Below are positions 62,487-64,000 of a stretch of 64,000 bases of DNA, in pieces (position 1 is the stretch's first letter; each line of letters begins with the position of its first letter). The position numbers and the translations under genes were made by a program. The notes under the pieces are model-generated. The model did not search any database. It was not told the origin of the DNA and saw only the letters and a list, made by a program, of their open reading frames with translations. The DNA comes from Linderina pennispora (lineage: Eukaryota > Kickxellomycota > Kickxellomycetes > Kickxellales > Kickxellaceae): the NCBI RefSeq assembly GCF_002104995.1, contig NW_024468253.1, positions 310,001 to 374,000 on the forward strand. Direction: 5' to 3'.

Positions 62487-64000
62487 CTACTCGATAAGCG
62501 GCAGGTCGCCGTAGAGCTCGACATAGCGGCCCAAAGCCCAGATGGGGAAGACGAACTTGTAGTTCGGGTAGCGGATGCCGCACGAGTGGTTGAAGACGCC
62601 CTCAGTCGCGTCCTGCAGCCACTCGCCGTTGGGCTGCTGGCGCTTCATCAAGAAGATAACGCCCTTTCTGACAGGAGTTGTCGTAGTTGCAGCCGGCAGG
62701 CCATCAGTCCGAGCAAGGCAAAGGCAGTGTTGGTGATCTGGCTGCCCTCGGGGTGCTGGAATGTACTTGTGCTGCAGACAGCTCTCGAACGCCTCGCCCC
62801 AGCCGCCATCCTCGTTCTGGCGGTCGACCAGGAACGCACATCCCTTCATGCCCTCCCACGAGTTGTTGAAGTTGATGCCCACGCACGCCAAGGCTCTGCA
62901 GCGCAAACATGGCGGCGTACGTGAAGCACACGCCCCACGAGCCATACCACGAGCCGTCGGGGCGCTGGCTATTGACCACCCACTTGGTGGCGCTGTCAAT
63001 GCATTTCTGGATCTTGTGCGGCTTGTAGTCCGGGTACTGCTTGCGGAACGTGGTCAGCGCCAGCACCACCGACGTGGTGCATTCCGGGTACGTGTACTCC
63101 ACCATGATGTTGCCAAAGACCTTCGGCCGCGTTGATCTGCTCCATCAGCTGCGGGCCGCGCACGCGCTCGTACGACGCAAAGCCGCCGCCCCAGTTCTGC
63201 ATGCCCAGCAGCAGGTCCACCGCCTCGTACAGGCGCTCCTCCGAGACCAGCTTTGGCAAAAAGCTCCCCTGCTGCAGCATCACGGTGGCCTTGAGGCCCT
63301 CGGCTGTGGTGTCAGGAGACAGTGTACGCCTGGTCGCGCGTGCTGAACGGCCACGCGCCCTTGGTCGCCTGCCGGTACGTGCGCCCCATCAGCTCCGGGT
63401 CCTGGCGGATCTGCGAGCTCTCCAGGAACTGCAGCGCACGCAGCATGTGCTCGCGGTTCTCCTTCAGCCCCGCAATGCCTGCATCCACCTGCTGCCTGCA
63501 CCATGAACGCCGTATCCCACAGCTGCGACCCGTTGGTGCCGCTGGCCGCCAGGCCCTCGCGGCACATCCACAGCACGTCAGGGATGCGCTCGCGCATGCC
63601 ACGCATCCAGTGGCTGTCGTTGCCGTGCGCATAGTGGATGGCCAGCAGGTTGGCCGCAAAGTTCACCGGCGCGATGCACAAAAAGTGTGTGTTTTTCAGC
63701 TCCATTTCGATCTGGAACAGGGCCTCCCTCATGGCCATGCGGCGCAGGAACTGCGGCTTCCAGTCCTCGTAGACGCCCAACGCGCGGTTGAAGACTCGAA
63801 GCAGCAGCGTATTCGGCACATACCGGTCGGCGGAGCTGACGTTGTCGCGCTGCGCCCGCCAGTCGATCTGCTCGTACGGCTGGTCATAGAGCTCCTGGCG
63901 CAGCGACCGCGTCAGGTCATTCAGGGGCATAGAGCGCTTCAGGCTGTATGTGTAGCACATCGCTACAAAGACCGCGCGCGTATGCACCCACCAGTTGCCC
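62487..64000 (-). CDS. ERG7: Lanosterol synthase (oxidosqualene cyclase), C-terminal two thirds; runs off the right edge
   Basis: Cyclises 2,3-oxidosqualene to lanosterol in ergosterol synthesis, on ER or lipid droplets. The window edge cuts the N-terminus. Visible segments: [59 protein letters not shown], and [14 protein letters not shown]. Then come [16 protein letters not shown] and the catalytic motif region, [16 protein letters not shown], and the QW repeats: [71 protein letters not shown] is near the end; TAG at 62487. The acidic catalytic motif reads DTTAE, where lanosterol synthases normally have DCTAE. One-base breaks near 63490, 63318, 63125, 62890, 62755 and 62680. About 500 residues seen. 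Confidence 0.93.

Overview
The window is nuclear DNA from a fungus. The evidence is compact housekeeping genes of clear fungal type (FCF2, PTA1/symplekin, GUP1, ERG7, an MCH1-like transporter, fungal complex I NDUFB10). Introns are short, 56-235 bp, with GT...AG ends and yeast-like branch sites (TACTAAC, CTAAC). A tandem family of secreted GDSL esterases and a TnpB/Fanzor-like relic of the 'GNWSA' type suggest an early-diverging lineage, perhaps Kickxellomycotina (Coemansia-like). That placement is inference with modest confidence.

Layout. 1-2.6 kb: the N-terminal part of a Q-rich protein (-) and a peroxisomal acyl-CoA thioesterase ending in SKL (+). 2.6-15.4 kb: a tandem array of GDSL/SGNH esterases, all on the minus strand. 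Four copies look functional apart from frameshifts, one carries an in-frame stop, and two are reduced to fragments. The copies are separated by long AT-richer spacers. 15.7-22.1 kb: SNU13, a TPR protein, NDUFB10, FCF2, then a TnpB/Fanzor-like relic lying where the 3' half of PUS7 should be. 22.5-25.5 kb: cytochrome P450, a small unknown gene and a Cys-rich GPI-type protein. 26-36.3 kb: dense housekeeping genes CEF1/CDC5, a GILT-like thiol reductase, PIN4 parvulin, prefoldin 4, derlin, TRS20 and symplekin. 36.3-45.5 kb: a secreted LPMO-like (HSW...) protein, mitochondrial fumarase, CMC1, cardiolipin synthase, a gene-poor 1.7 kb, and an O-methyltransferase. 45.6-64 kb: a tiny membrane ORF, an MCH1-like transporter, the ATR/MEC1 checkpoint kinase, an unknown 149-aa protein, PCID2/THP1, a CTDSPL2-like phosphatase, GUP1 and the 3' part of ERG7.

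A pervasive feature is single-base frameshifts in otherwise well conserved genes, many of them one extra base in a short homopolymer. They occur even in essential genes (FUM1, ATR, CDC5, PTA1), so residual assembly indels are the most economical explanation. I therefore annotate these as whole genes with the breaks noted. Copies with nonsense codons or internal deletions (GDSL copies 3, 6 and 7) and the truncated PUS7 are called pseudogenes for separate reasons.

Many genes sit in divergent pairs with short shared promoters (PFD4/DER1 254 bp, TRS20/PTA1 195 bp, NDUFB10/FCF2 307 bp, PCID2/CTDSPL2 536 bp) or convergent pairs with very short gaps (DER1/TRS20 31 bp, CMC1/CRD1 55 bp). I saw no tRNA, rRNA or CRISPR array by eye.
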